A stretch of DNA of 64,000 nucleotides from Agrostemma githago (taxonomy: Eukaryota > Streptophyta > Magnoliopsida > Caryophyllales > Caryophyllaceae): positions 42,780,278 to 42,844,277 of the forward strand of contig OY288241.1 of NCBI GenBank assembly GCA_958450325.1, in the 5' to 3' direction. Under the pieces are notes generated by a model. That model was not told the origin of the DNA. It did not search any database and was given only the letters and a program-made list of their open reading frames with translations. Positions 42,815-55,487 of this stretch are shown here, piece after piece. Position numbers and translations under genes: made by a program. Each line of letters opens with the position of its first letter. The stretch's first letter is position 1.

Positions 42815-43255
42815 TTGGGATGCCTATGACCCCTCAGACTTAATGAAATGCCTTTTGAGATGCTTATGACCCCTCAGGCACGAAAATAAAATAAAATGTT
42901 CGAGGGCGTCAGTCTCCACTCGAACAGCTGCCTTCGGGATGCCTATGACCCCTAGGACGAAGTAAAACAATATAAAATATTCGAGGGCGTCAGTCGCCAC
43001 CCGAATATCTGTGTTTGGGATGCCTATGACCCCTTGGACAAAATAAAACAATATAAAATGCTCGAGGACGTCAGTCTCCACTCGAACAGCTGTCTTTGGG
43101 ATGCTTATGACCCCTAGGACAAAATAAAACGATATTAAATGCTCGAGGGCGTCAGTCTCCACTCGAACAACTGTCTTTCGGGGTGCCTATGACCCTTAGG
43201 ACAAAACAGAACAAGATAAAATATTCGAGGGCGTCAGTCTCCACTCAAATAAAAA
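42815..43255. repeat. 81-bp minisatellite in element E
   Basis: About five units with GGGATGCCTATGACCCCTAGG and CGAGGGCGTCAGTCTCCACT. Steps between GATGCC motifs are 81-82 bp (42938, 43019, 43100, 43182). Confidence 0.88.
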
Positions 43256-43884
43256 ATGTTGTGGAGGTATAAGACTCCAATGCCTCTCGGATAACTAAGA
43301 CCCGTTAGGCAAAGATTGTTGTTGTTTATTTGTTTTAGTTAAGTTGCTTTTGTTTTGCGGTTTTTTCTTATTTTGTTCGGGTTTGCTTTGCTTTGTTTTG
43401 ATTTGTCATGCATTTGGGATTTGTTCGGAGTTTGCTTAGATTGGCTTTGTTTGGTTTTTTTATTACGTGCTCGGGTGCAGCGTTCTCGCTGAGCATGGTT
43501 CTTATGCTTGTTTTATTACGGGTGTGCTTTATCGGTATCAATTAGTAATTTCTTTGTTATCGTTAGTTTGCTTGTTTTAAAGGGTGCATGTTTCGTGTGT
43601 ATCGGACGTTAAGTTTCGTTAGTTTCTTTCTTAGTCTGTGCTGGACTGTTCAGACGTGCGTACATCTGCGCCTCAATCTTCAGGCGCCTTGCCCCCAGCG
43701 GTTCAGGATTTAGGCGCCTCACCGGAGGCGGTCGGGTTTCTGCGGGTCGGATTTGTTTAAGTTAGCAAAGCTGGGGCAATTCGTTCATTCGTCCCAAAAA
43801 TCGAACGCGTCACCCCTTTCGCCCGTATATCGCCTTTTCGATTTTTCTACCCGATTTCCATCTGATTTTTTGCCATACGCGAGA
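43256..43884 (+). promoter_or_regulatory. Upstream region of the antisense plant-mobile-domain gene
   Basis: T/G-rich stretch, then a GGCGCC dyad cluster (43675-43730: CAGGCGCCTTG, AGGCGCCTCACC) and a weak TATA-like CGTATATCGC (43823-43832) before the ATG at 43885. The dyads are of the same kind as in the U3 of LTR E and upstream of the DUF7745-like gene. Confidence 0.4.
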
Positions 43885-46800
43885 ATGTCGACTCCGGGTA
43901 AGTGTTCTTTGCTCGTTTATTGTCGGTTTTGCTTGATTTGGTTGATTGTGAGTTTTTTTTTTGTTGAAACCCTAGAAAATCGATTTGGGTTTTTAATTTG
44001 CTAAGTTTCGATGCTTGTGCTTAGTCCCACTGTTAGATTAGGGTCGATTAGAGCTCGTTAGGGTAGTTACAAGTTAAATAGGGGATTTCGAGGTACGACA
44101 ATGGCTCCCTATAGTGATAAGTTTGAAATGCAAGGATTAGAGACCGTTTTCCCGGACATTCCCGTACTTGTCTTACGTAATCTTGTTCAATTAGTGTTTG
44201 TGATGATATGAGTGTACCCTTGGTCTATTTTTATGGGATAGAATGGTCTCTAGGGCCTTCTGTGAGGTTTTGTGTGACTTATGACGGACCAAAAGGTGTC
44301 GTAACGATGTAGGATTTTCTTGAAACCACTTCCATTGTGATTGGGGTCGAAAATGGGTGTTAGCAGCCCTTTTGGAATTTTAATATCTTTATCCAAAATT
44401 TTGACCTTATTTTGACCTGTTTAAGCTGTTTTAACTTGACCTGAGTCATGGGTTTTTCGTGTTTTGTTTGGTTTTGCAGCTAGAGGTGATACCGAGCATC
44501 TTGAGGGAGCTCCTTTGGTTGGTACTAGTGGCGAGGCTGCCGGGACGAGCTCACAGACTCCCCGTGGGATTCGTAGGAGACAACAGAGCATTTCATCTCA
44601 GCGTCGTGATCCAGAGGCCATAAACGAGGCCTACTTTGATAGGGTGAGGAAGCGTAGGCTTCCCGAGACGGTTGCTAGGAGGGCCCATGTTTTGGTTCCC
44701 GTACCGGAGAATGAGGAGATTGGCTACCAGGATTCGGAGTGGGCTCGGGGCTGGGACGGTCACCAGTTGTTGTTTCGTCCTGATCTACACGTTTCTCACC
44801 GCATTGTGTAGGGCATGGTGAGTATTTAGATTATGCCCTTTTTTTTAGGTTTTGAAATTCGGTTTCGGTTGGGTTTGGTTTGTTTTGTTTATACTTGTAT
44901 TGCTTTGGTTTGCAGCCCCCAGGTCCGATGCGGACTTTCTCGAATTTTACGACATGCCTTGAGATTTATTCTCAGAATTTGACCCCCGTGGCAAAGGGGA
45001 TTATCGCTAGGACCGCTCTTGGTCCGGTTGGTGGGTTGCAAGACTAAGTGCAAACTTATGGTGATTAGAGCGATGGTAGATCGCTTTCATGATACTACCT
45101 TGACCTTCGACATGCCCTTCGGGGAGGTCGGGATGACTTTAGAGGATTTCGGGGTAATCACCGGTTTGCCCTGGGGTCCGGAGAGGATTAGGTGGGCTGC
45201 TGAGGGCCCTAGGTTGTGCGAGGCCTCATCGGGGATTGTTTGGAGCGTGTGGTCTATAGTACGCCTCATGCTTTGGTGAGTTCGTATATCACCGATTATT
45301 TTGAGCGGGTGGCGGTGTTAGAGAGTCGAGTACCCAACACGCCGGAGCAGGATGCCCGGTTGTGGTATTTCCTAAGATCGACCCACTTCTCGGACAAGGG
45401 CGAGAGGTTCAGCACTAGGCTTTTGCCTCTCCTAGCTGATCTAGATCAGCTGGGACGTTTTGATTTGGTAACCGCGGCTTTCGCGGAGATGACTCGCTGC
45501 TTGCAAGTCATGGTGAGGCCGTTAGAGGTGGAGTCGGCCTCAGCTTTGCCCGTCATGGGCCCAGGCCTTGTAGTGGAGGTTAGTTGCTATTCCCGTCTTT
45601 GTATTTTGAGTTCTACTTAGTTTGTCTTAGTTTTGCTAAAGGTGTTTTGGGATTTTGCAGGCTTGGATTTATTCCTACTTCCCTTGTTTGGCACTTAAAA
45701 CGGTGCGGGTTCATCCGACGAGATTCCTGGCGGGGATCAAGTGGAGGCTGGCTCTGCCTAAGAGTACAATCAGCCACTACCCATCGGAGAACGTGCTGGT
45801 TAACCAGCTACGCCTCGAGGATGTAAGTTTTCTCTTTATATCTCGCTTTATTTAGCGTCTATCGTGGGTTTAGGGTTGTTGAAATGCTAATTATGTTTGT
45901 GCAGTTTGTGGCCCGCCCTTGGGCCAATTATAAGGGCGTGCCTGGGTATGTGGCTGCAGAGTTAAGGCCTCGGGGCTATAGAAGGATGCTCTTTCCCGCA
46001 TTGTTTCGCCCGGTTTGGTATCTGGGCGAGCGGTTGGTGTGTCAGTGTTTATATGACGACTTTAGGGTGCCGGTTGATCCTCCCCGGACCATGTTTAGAC
46101 CATCGACCACCGCAGAGGTCCTCGAGGGTAGGGATGGAGAAGAAGGTGATGCACTCCTGGTGCCTCCCATCTGTCTCATGTCAGCCAGCGGCTAGCTTGC
46201 CACCGCCTCGTGGTAAGGGCTTAATATTTGATTCTAAGGTTTGTATCATCTTGTGTTTACTTGCCCCTGATCGACCGATTCGCTTCTCTCTCAGCTGGCC
46301 GACACAGCTGTTGCTATTCAGCCCCCAGACTTCCCCTTGACGCTGCTTAGGGTGGATGAAGGCGGGATAGTTTTCATTGAGCCTCTCCCCCCGAGTTCTG
46401 CCGAGGAAATGGATGCTGGGATAGAGTGGCGTGACCGGGTATACCGGGTAAGTTTTGGTTTCTATTTTGGGTTCGGGTTCTAAGAGTTAGTATTGGTTTG
46501 TCTAATTTGCGTGGTTTCACCTTTCAGGTTTCATCACCTTGCCATCAGCGGTTGTGGCAGGCCGCCAACCGCTTCTGGGCCTACGCCTCGATTGTTTCCC
46601 GTGACACTTCGGGACCTCAATCTGTGAGTTTGCGTGACTAGAGTGGCTTTCTAGGATGTTTGTGTGTTTTTTAACGCTTAAGTGTACTTGCAAGATACCC
46701 CGGATATGGTGGGGCAGTTGGAGACTCGGGTGACCAAGCTTGAGGCGGAAGCGGCTGAGGCGCGACAGCTCCTGCAATCTCGGGCCGACGAGATTGCTCA

Positions 46801-47073
46801 ACTTAAGGAGCAGCTGGCTCGGTCTTAGGGCGAGACCTCCGCACAGGGTGAGGCTAGGCATCGGATTGAGAGGGAGGCTGGGACTGAGGCCGAGGCTACG
46901 GGTCACGTCACAGGTGCTGCCGAAGAGGTTGGAGGAGTTCCCGAGACAGTTACCCTAGCGTCGAGAATGGATGGTAGTGAGTCTCCTCTTCTGGATCTAG
47001 AGGATCTAGGTTTGGACGACAACATTTGTGAGGTTGTGATAGCCATTGGTGCGGCTTCTAGGGGTCCTCCCTA
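43885..47073 (+). pseudogene. Plant mobile domain (PMD) accessory gene, decayed
   Basis: Runs antisense to element E. Exons by splice signals: 43885-43897, 44480-44817, 44916 to about 45578, 45661-45822, 45905 to about 46200, then smaller ones to a coiled coil (46706-46830) and a final acidic exon (to 47073). PMD features: RAMVDRFHDTTLTFDMPFGEVGMTLEDFGVITGLP (45060-45170, the conserved half of the domain), LWYFLRSTHF, AWIYSYFPCL and MLFPALFRPVWYLGERL. PMD proteins occur as plant nuclear proteins (MAIL/MAIN) and as additional genes in Ty3 elements. Breaks: TAG at 44809, TAA near 45045, frame changes near 45045 and 45220, TAG near 46827. Position between pol and the 3' LTR is typical for antisense additional ORFs of Tat elements. 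Confidence 0.75.
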
Positions 47074-47794
47074 GTCCATAAACTTGATTTGTTTATGGAT
47101 TTGTACGTTTTGTGTATTTGCTTAAGATTTTTAGTATTTGATTTAGTTGGATTAGTCTTGTGTTTTCGTTTGGTGAATTGTTTACCTAGATTGACAAGTA
47201 ATCACTTCGCGTTCACTTATTTGCGATTTGATCTTAGTTTAGGATGCGTTGGAGTTGCACGAAAGTACAAAAACAATTCTTTTCGGATGTTTTGAATTGC
47301 GTTAGTTTGAGCCGGGAACCGGATCAGATAGTACGTCGATTAAAATGTTTTGACTCGAGACGGGCGAGATGTAAGGCGTTAACGTGCTCTGACCGAGTGT
47401 ATTAGAAGATGAGTGTAGTTGTTTTGACATTCATAACGAGGTCGAAATTAAAATCCAGACAACTTTTGAAAAAAAAGTTAGACCACTTTTTGCATACTCA
47501 TAACATTGCCTTATTAGGCTACAGACGCGACTTGACAATAACCGTTAAAGGCTACAACACGCCTAGGTGGGGTAGCTTATCCCCCTAAAAGAAAAAAAAT
47601 GAAAAGACGCCTAAGTCTTGTGTGTCCGACGGGTGAACTGGCGTTCCTGTAGCTCCTGCATGGGTATTTCGGTCTCCGGAGAGGGTTTTAGTGACTTTGG
47701 GAGGTCGTTCCCGACGTCCGAGATGTCGGGTGGTAGTTATGGTGACAACACGAGATCACCGTCTCTATTTTTGGGGCGCTTGAGAGGTTATCTG
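47074..47794. other. Spacer in element E between PMD gene and solo LTR G
   Basis: No supported gene. TTTG-rich at first, then mixed sequence up to the insertion site of LTR G (target ATCTG, 47790-47794). Confidence 0.5.
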
Positions 47795-49479
47795 TGTAAT
47801 CCCCTAGAAATTCTAACGCGATACAGTGGCGGAAACACTCTAGAGTCGGGATTAAAACACACTGTAACTATGTCTTAGTAAATTAAAACGGTAAAGTCAA
47901 ACAATAGGCCATGAATAAAAATGGCCAAAATTTAAAACAATCCATAAAAGGGGTTTGAACAATCCATAAGACATAACTATTAAAATAAACAAGCAGGATC
48001 TACACTGCTCGCTAGCCTACACCCGGAAACACGTACACCAGCCATGTTAAAACATAACAGCCACAATCAGTGGGGAGCAACGTCAACGTTCTCCTAGCCG
48101 TATAACAGGATTTTAAAATTATAATTACTACTATAAAAAAATAGTAAAAATGAAAAACAGTAAAACATTATAATAAAAATAAACTTCCAGTGAAAAACAT
48201 CACGTATCAAAATATTATAATAAAAATGAGTTTTCCGGAGAAAACATAAAACATTTGCCAACCTGCAAATCAAAATTATATCGATAATAATAAAAATAAT
48301 CAAATGACAATATGAATAGAATTAGTGTGCACAAGGCTAGACTTTCACTAGGGATATACTAAATACTAGTTTCGAGAAATCAGACACCAACTTCACACGC
48401 AACGAAGATCCAATGTTTCTAACTAGGCAACTCAACCATAATAGGACGCCGACTTATCAATGCGAGGTCCCAGCTTAAGTAATACACACCCCTCCAGGAT
48501 ACCAAATGTATCCAGTTCAACTGACGGCGACTAACACGATGCGATATCTAGTTTAAGGGCACAATGCACATATACTCTTAGACACCAAATGTGTCCAGTT
48601 CAACAACCAATGCATCCCAAATAGATACACCAACCTTATAATTGATGGCAAAACAGTACATCCTATACTGTATTACTCTAACCCCACACTTATCCTTATT
48701 CCATAACTCCAAAACAAGGTCATTATCGATATTCAAAAGATATAATCATTATGATAATAAGAGAACAAAAGGAAAAGGATCACTTTCCAAAAGCGGAAAC
48801 TTTCTATTTTAGGAAACTTCTATTTTTAGAAACTTTACTAAAAATAGCATTATATCAAAATAACGAAAATATTAGTTTATACTAACACAACATTTTAGTA
48901 AACGATATAGATTTATAAAACTAGTATTTTCGGCCTTAACGATATCAATTATTAAAGTGAAAGCATTTATGTTTATTAAATTATCAAAATATCTTACAAG
49001 TGTTTATAAGATGATTAAAAATGTCTTAAATATTTTAATACTACTAATCAGGGTGTTTTAAAAATTTACGAAACTAAAATTCCCTAATTATTATTAGTTT
49101 CGACAATACGATTAATAAAATAGTAATTACCAAATGATTTACGCATTTGTAGACACCCGCATTTCGACTGCCAGGTGTCTATGGCAGTTTCCAAAAAACA
49201 CCCGATGATGATCGGACGCTAACGTGTTTCTACGCGCTCGGATACGGGCTCAAATCCATTAATCGTTGGCTAACACACTTAAGGAGTACAAACCTCACCA
49301 AACAGACCTCAAATCCAGGCCCAGTGGATCATTCCGAGTCAAACAAGACTAATTTGGGTCGAAACCGACACCGGAAATAAAACCGACTCTTAGCGACTGG
49401 ATTAAAATCCGGTCAAAGCCATTTCCGAGTAGCTCACCCACGATCCACCTCCAAACGGGCCATCAAATCAAGTCCGTCA

Positions 49480-49710
49480 AGACACAAAACCCTAGACACC
49501 AAAGTGCCCTAGCTTTGCCTATATAAGCAACCCCATGCAACACAATTACAGAACTTCTCACAACCCTAAAAAAAAACCCCTAGTACATCTCTAGAACCCT
49601 AATCTACAATCACACAAAAAACCCTAGCATCCTACACACATACTACGTTTTTACCAACCCTAGAAAAAAAACCCTAGGAAAACCGACCTTAGCAAACCCT
49701 AAACCTAGTT
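49480..49710 (+). promoter_or_regulatory. Core promoter and telobox cluster of LTR F
   Basis: A TATA box near 49520 is followed within 190 bases by about seven copies of AACCCTA (telobox). In plants teloboxes near the start site are linked to ribosomal-protein and meristem-active genes. Confidence 0.55.
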
Positions 49711-49867
49711 TTAGGAATTCAATCCGAGCCACCACAACTTAGCCTCCATACACCTCGAAGACTCCCGTGTTAAAGCCGCGTTTACGAGTCCGTGCCGAGA
49801 CTGAAACATGTAGGTTGAGGGTGACAAACCCCTTTTTCTTTCCTTTTCTCTCTTTTCTCGTTTTTTT

Positions 49868-50125
49868 GCATTATTATTACTATTATTATTACATATTATT
49901 ATTATGTATTATTATTAATTACTATTACGTACTACTACTATATATTATTATTAGTACTATATATTATTATTACTACTATATTTTATTATTACGTATTATT
50001 ATTATTATTATTAATATTACGTATTTTTATTATTATTATTATTACTACGTATTATTATTATTGTTATTATTATTATTATTATTTCGTATTATTATTATTA
50101 GTGTTACGGTTATTTTATCATTATT
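49868..50125. repeat. (ATT)n / (TTA)n-rich microsatellite in LTR F
   Basis: About 255 bases made almost only of ATT units with TACGT or CT interruptions. Confidence 0.92.
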
Positions 50126-50914
50126 ATTGCACATTCATCATTCTTCCTCGTTTTTTTTTTCGTTTTTTTATTATTTTAGTCATTGCATCATAATATCTAT
50201 AATATCTTTAGTATTAAAATATTAAAATACTCATTGATTTGTGTCGAGTAAGAAGGATATCGGGATAAGAAAACACGAACATACAAGTGTACTGCACACA
50301 GCGTTGACGGTCGCTTATCCCGGTACCCCGATTATTTGATTATTGAGATGAGTCAACTTAAACAAGATTCCGTTATTACTTCTCGTTATCATCATCAATT
50401 TTGCATTCACCAATTTTCTAAAGTCAATTTTTAATAAGGGTCGAAACCCGTTGACACGGATCCGACATCACAATCCCTAGGGATTTATTTCGATGTCGGA
50501 AAAGTCGAGGGAATCAAGTTTTTTTTTACTATTCAAGTAAAGCGTCGATTTTAGATTCGATACCAAATCCATAATTGGATATCGAATCTAACAATCAAGT
50601 CATATGAATTAATTAACGTGATTTATTCATATCACGATAATTAATTCAAAGCGACTAAAATTAATCCATCCTTTTTATTTTTCACTCTAAATATCCCATA
50701 TCGATTCAATAATCGAATATGGGATATGATGAGTATTCAATTTTAGAATCGGGTATAAATTCAACAATATTTATATTCAGTTCAACAAAATTCGCGATTT
50801 ATAAAAAACCAAGTCGAACATAAATTGTGCAATATTTATGTCCGATTATCAAAAATCAAAAGCAATTTCAAAGTCAACAATTAAATAGCAAACGAACCAA
50901 GTTCGTACAGGTGC

Positions 50915-51150
50915 CACTCGACCGAGTGCCTTAGTCACTCGATCGAGTGACACCCTAAAATCGAGACAGAATGCTAAATATGACCACCACCCGATCGAGT
51001 CTCACAGTGACTCGGTCGAGTGGCCATGTACTCGACCGAGTTAGTCAATAACTCGACCGAGTACGGTCTTTGACGCAAAACAGAATCATTTTTTTTTTGG
51101 TTCCACTCGATCGAGTCCATCGACCACTCGATCGAGTGGCCTCATAACGA
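50915..51150. repeat. Cluster of ACTCGATCGAGT dyads in LTR F
   Basis: At least nine copies of the 12-bp palindrome ACTCGATCGAGT or its variant ACTCGACCGAGT, spaced 15-40 bases apart. Confidence 0.85.
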
Positions 51151-53550
51151 CTCAAACACGAGTCGTACATTATTCTATTTTTCAAACTCGATAGTATTTT
51201 ACGACTTAGGTCAACGTGTGCATAATTAATCACGTGTATACTATCTTTTCAAATCATGCATCCTCATATTTGCATCTTTTCAATTCAATTCAATATTTGC
51301 AAACCGTTATTATTCGTTATATCGCTATATCGTTACTAACGCGTTTTCTGTTTCTTTTGTCAATTTAATTATTATTCGTTTATTATACTAAATGAACCCG
51401 CATGCTAAAATACAACTTTGACGTTAATTTTAGTTGCATTAAATTGACTTAGAAACCCTTTCAATTACATTCGCATGTTTAGGGAAAATAAATCTTTGCA
51501 TATTATTTTTCCCGTTTTACTAGCACGCGTATTAGAAAGTCATTCGAATTCTTAGTAGAGGCCGCTAATGTGCGGGCGGGGTTGGGTGTTCTTTGTGGGC
51601 TTCCCAACACGTACCCTCACCCCTTACTCAGAACCTCGGTTTCCGGATGCCCGAAACCGTTGGCGCACGAGAGTCATTCAATATACGATTAACCGCTCAA
51701 GTCGGCATCTATATCGGTATGCAAAGGGACGAGCCCAATAAACTCTGACATCGGAAATGGGCCGTATTTTGTATACGGCCCACTACGACATAGATTGGGC
51801 TCGAACGGTTCCGAATAACCATAAAATTCGGTGGCGACTCCACATAGACCTAAATTTCAATTCGATCCTTCTCATATGGAGATTCATTCGCCTACCCAAA
51901 CCCGCGCGTGGCCGCGTCGGGGTGGACCTATGTCATGTCCACAGCATTAATATCCAAAAATTATTGTTAAACTTAAAAATCACGATTTTCCAGAATCTAC
52001 CAATTTTTTTCCAGATTTAAAACAAAGACCAGAAAATCGGAAATTAAAACGACAAATACGGTTTTAATGATAAACGATGATTTAAAGTGGTTAATTAATT
52101 CACCCTTACAATTTCCAAAAAATTATGAAATTTTTTAGAAAATTCTTTTTCACCAAAAATATTTCACATGTCAAATTTCAGATTAAAATAAAATGTTTAA
52201 GTACTAGAAATAAAAATCGGCTCTTAATCATTTTTGTCCGTAAACGGTAATAATTCAATAATAGATAACTAAAATATAAGAAAAATACCAAATTATTAAA
52301 AATCATCAAAAAACTCATTACAGAATATAATCATATATTACAATTTTAGGCCGAATATTACGATTTTACAAATTAATACAACAATTTAATCGTTAATCTC
52401 GTAAAGGCGATAAAAATACCAAAACATGCAAATTTTCAACATTTAAAAATTTTCTAGATTATATGACATACATATATTGTCAAAAATGAAATATAAAAAA
52501 AAATACATGCAATTACACAATTAAAATCACGAAATACCGAGTAACATCGACGTTACCTCTAGTCCAAATCGGAATCGATAATACACTCGTCGGCCTCGAG
52601 ATCGTCCACAAAACCTACCATATAAGAAATCATGGCAGAAAAATACCATGAGAAAAGCTAATAAAATCAAGGTAAATAGTGATCGAAAACCACATCAATT
52701 ATTACCTTAACGATAGGATCGGAAAGAAGATTAATTGACGATAAAAATGAAACAATTGTGACTCGAAATAGAGCAAGAATCTGCCTAGAAAAGCCAGCCA
52801 AAACCCACAGCCAAAAGGGAAGGAGAGAAGGAATTTTTTTCTTTAAGATGAAAATGAATAAGAGGAGAAATGGATGGGTTTTCAAACTTAAATGGCATTA
52901 AAAGGTGATGAAAACTATGTGGACAGCTACAAAGTGCCGGCCAACAAATAAGAGGAAAGAGTATGAAAAGTTTACTCATAAATGCCTTGTATAAATGATA
53001 AGATAAGAACGATTTTTTTTAATGAAATAAAATGGAATGCATTATAAAACGTAATAAGAGTGTGACAAAAAGATGTGTCGGTCCAAAACATGAGGAAAAA
53101 GGTCCCAAATAATTTGTAAGTTGATAAGAAGAAGAATCGTAAAATAGTTAAAGGCATTTCAAAGTAATTCGAATAAACCTCGCGTAAGAAAATAATTATT
53201 TACGAAACTTCGTAATAAAATCATTAATGGCTAAATTTTCGTAAATAAAAATATTTACTAGTTGAAATTATTATAAAAATATGTTTAGACATTTGTAGAA
53301 AAAGGAATAATTTAAATCTGAGCTTAAATACGTTAATTCGTAGAGAAATAAAATTTCCCACGGAAAAATAAATAGTTTACGAAGAAAATCAAATAAATAG
53401 ATATAAAAGAATTAAAATATTTTAAAATAAAAATAAATATCTTTAAACTCAAAAATGAAAATAGAGCTTGGAAAAATGAAGAAACATAAGGCCAAAATGT
53501 GACAGAGTTATGGCGAAGTCATAACGGAAATGATAAAAATGCTAGGAAAA

Positions 53551-53642
53551 TAGCGGGTGTTACAATCTGCTTAGGGGTAAGCGCCTGGGCTAAGGATAGC
53601 GGGTGTTACAATCTGCTTAGGGGTAGGCGCTTGGGCTAAGGC
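53551..53642. repeat. 46-bp tandem duplication over the LTR G junction
   Basis: TAGCGGGTGTTACAATCTGC and the next 26 bases occur at 53551 and again at 53597. Each copy contains the last 14 bases of LTR G, the target duplicate and flanking DNA of element E. Confidence 0.9.
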
Positions 53643-53837
53643 TTTCGGGTTCTGGGTCGCCTAGGTTCGGGCGGCTGGAGACTTGGGCGCCTGGGCCTGG
53701 GCAGTTCAAGCCCCCTTTATGGAAATTTTTGTTGTTTCCTAATTGTTGTGGGATTAGGGCTATATATACGGGTTGTGGGTGCTCGTTTTAGACATAATAG
53801 AATATCCATAGGGTCTAGAACATCCATATTTAGGGTC
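53643..53837 (+). promoter_or_regulatory. Promoter of the antisense DUF7745-like gene
   Basis: Dyads of the type GGCGCCTGGGC / GGTCGCCTAGG (53580-53710) are followed by a TATA box (GCTATATATACG, about 53759-53770) and the ATG at 53838. The order is the same as in the U3 of LTR E. Confidence 0.5.
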
Positions 53838-55311
53838 ATGTCAGGTTTCGGGAATCTCCTAACCGAGTGGGCGGGTTATTGTAAGAAATGTGACCCCGAG
53901 GTTTGTTCAAATGACAGTTTGTCAATGATCGTTACGCTGAGTCGAGTCAAGATACAAGATGACTTCTTATTGGAGTGTTCTAAGTTTTGGGACTCAAAAG
54001 GCCATGTTTTTGCTTTTCCCGAGGGTAAAATTTGTCCTCTCCCCGAAGAGCTAGATCCTATAGGTGGGTGCAATTCGGTTCGGCCTTGTGTGCCTTCGGG
54101 AGATGATGCTTATGTAGAGCGGTTTTGTCATTTTATGGACCTTTCTTCATTGGAGGAGGCTAAGGTTTTCTTTAGGAGAGATGGCATTGACCTAGAGTTG
54201 CTTTTTAGGACATTCTCACAGGCCGGTTCTTACGATATTTCGGCTCTAGCATGTAGGCGTGCTTTTAACATCGCGGTGGCTTGTTATTATCTTTTCGAGG
54301 ATGCGAGGGCGCTTGAGGGTTGGGGTAACCCTCGAGTTTTGGATGTGGTGATGGGAATGAAACGTGGACGATCACCCTCTTTGCTTATTTTGGGTGAGCT
54401 TATTCTAGGTCTCGATGCTCGTGCCCGACTCCACAAGACATCTTTTCGGGGTTCCAGGATCATTTTACAGGTGTTTTTGGTGTCATGTTTCTTTGTTGCT
54501 TGGCTTTTTTCTCTTTTTTTTTGTTTTTTTGTGGTTGCTTTCGATTGAAGGTGTGATGTTTTGTCGTGGTTTGTGCAGGTTTGGCTACAGGAGCATATAA
54601 CTACAGTGGTTTCACGGGCCGGAAGACGGTGTAGGTGTGGAGTATAGGTCACACTGAAGAGGAGTGGCTCTCCTATTTGGCTAAAGGGCAGTTGGTCATT
54701 AGGTGGTCTGTCCCGTGGTGGAACATCAGTGGGCATTTCAGATTTCTTTTTTCGTCTTTGACCGAGGCTTTGTTAATACTATCCATGAGGGATCCGGTTT
54801 ATATTTATCCGTGCATGTTGTCGAATCAAATGGGCGTTAAACCATCCACTTCGACAGCTGCTAAGGGTATTTCTAGGTTTGACTTATGGACAGAGAATTC
54901 GCTTAAGGAGTTTAGGGTGTCCTGGGAACAGAGGTTTTCGCGTCCTGTTGTTATTGAGAGCGTCCGACCGACCGACACTGCTTCCATCCGACGGGGGGTG
55001 GGTGAACACCCGTCAGGACAGAGCAACTCGAAAGTTAGGAAGACAACACCACTAGGGAACGAGGAGGCGACCCGAGGAAATGTCACTAAGTGCCCGACCA
55101 AAGACAACGTTACCGATCCTAGTACCGTCAGTTCATCTATACGAGCCAAGACTAATGAGACCCATATTGAAAATGTGAGTGAGGAGGGAAAGTGAGATTG
55201 GCTGGACTCGCCTTTGGCTAGGGTGGTGGAAGCTTGTGTTCAAAGGATCGATGGTGAGAAACACAAGCAGACACACCCGAATGGCAAGGGAAAGAAAAGG
55301 TTGGACCGGTA
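53838..55311 (+). pseudogene. DUF7745-like accessory gene, decayed
   Basis: ATG at 53838 (MSGFGNLLTEWAGYC). Exon 1 to about 54468; intron GTGTTTTTGG to TTGTGCAG; exon 2 from about 54580. Recognisable parts: FWDSKGHVFAFPEGKICPLPEEL (near 53990), a helical block around FFRRDGIDLELLF and RAFNIAVACYYLFEDA, then after a frame change near 54640 EEEWLSYLAKGQLVIRWSVPWW and IYPCMLSNQMG. This order fits the DUF7745 family of plant transposon-linked proteins. The C-terminal part is basic/Ser-Thr-rich; a stop near 55195 (TGA) precedes a basic end near 55311. Its direction is opposite to the integrase, tail to tail, 700 bases apart. Role unknown. Confidence 0.65.
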
Positions 55312-55487
55312 GAGTTCAGCCGTTTTGTATTATGTCCTATTAGTTGATATTATGTGACGTATTAGTAATAGTTTTTGTGGAGTTTTGACACGTTGTCACT
55401 TTCCGGAATAGCCGGGTTTCAGATGCTTGATGTAAAGGCCTCGACTTAACCAAATTTTATTGTTAATGAGAAGCACATTGTTATTTT

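Larger units (their letters stand above)
49148..51943 (+). mobile_element. Solo LTR F inserted in LTR G
   Basis: 2796 bp, TGTAGACACCCGC to ATGTCCACA, with target duplication GCATT at 49143-49147 and 51944-51948. TATA box CTATATAAGC (about 49518-49527), then a leader with seven AACCCTA motifs, an (ATT)n-rich tract, a cluster of ACTCGATCGAGT dyads and near the end GGTGGCGACTCCAC. It is a relative of LTR E. Confidence 0.9.
47795..53564 (-). mobile_element. Solo LTR G (Ty3, Tekay-like), split by LTR F
   Basis: Begins TGTAATCCCC and ends GGGTGTTACA; on the minus strand this reads TGTAACACCC...GGGGATTACA, the form of many Tekay/Del LTRs. A perfect 5-bp target duplication ATCTG lies at 47790-47794 and 53565-53569. 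Without LTR F and one TSD copy it is about 2.97 kb. No internal region remains, so it arose by recombination between two LTRs. The sequence is AT-rich and non-coding. Confidence 0.85.

Noticed and set aside
49868..50225. 152-codon Tyr/Ile-rich frame in LTR F
   Set aside because: Translation of an (ATT)n microsatellite.
51820..51840. GGTGGCGACTCCAC as a primer-binding site next to LTR F
   Set aside because: The target duplication GCATT shows that LTR F ends at 51943, so the motif lies inside the LTR.
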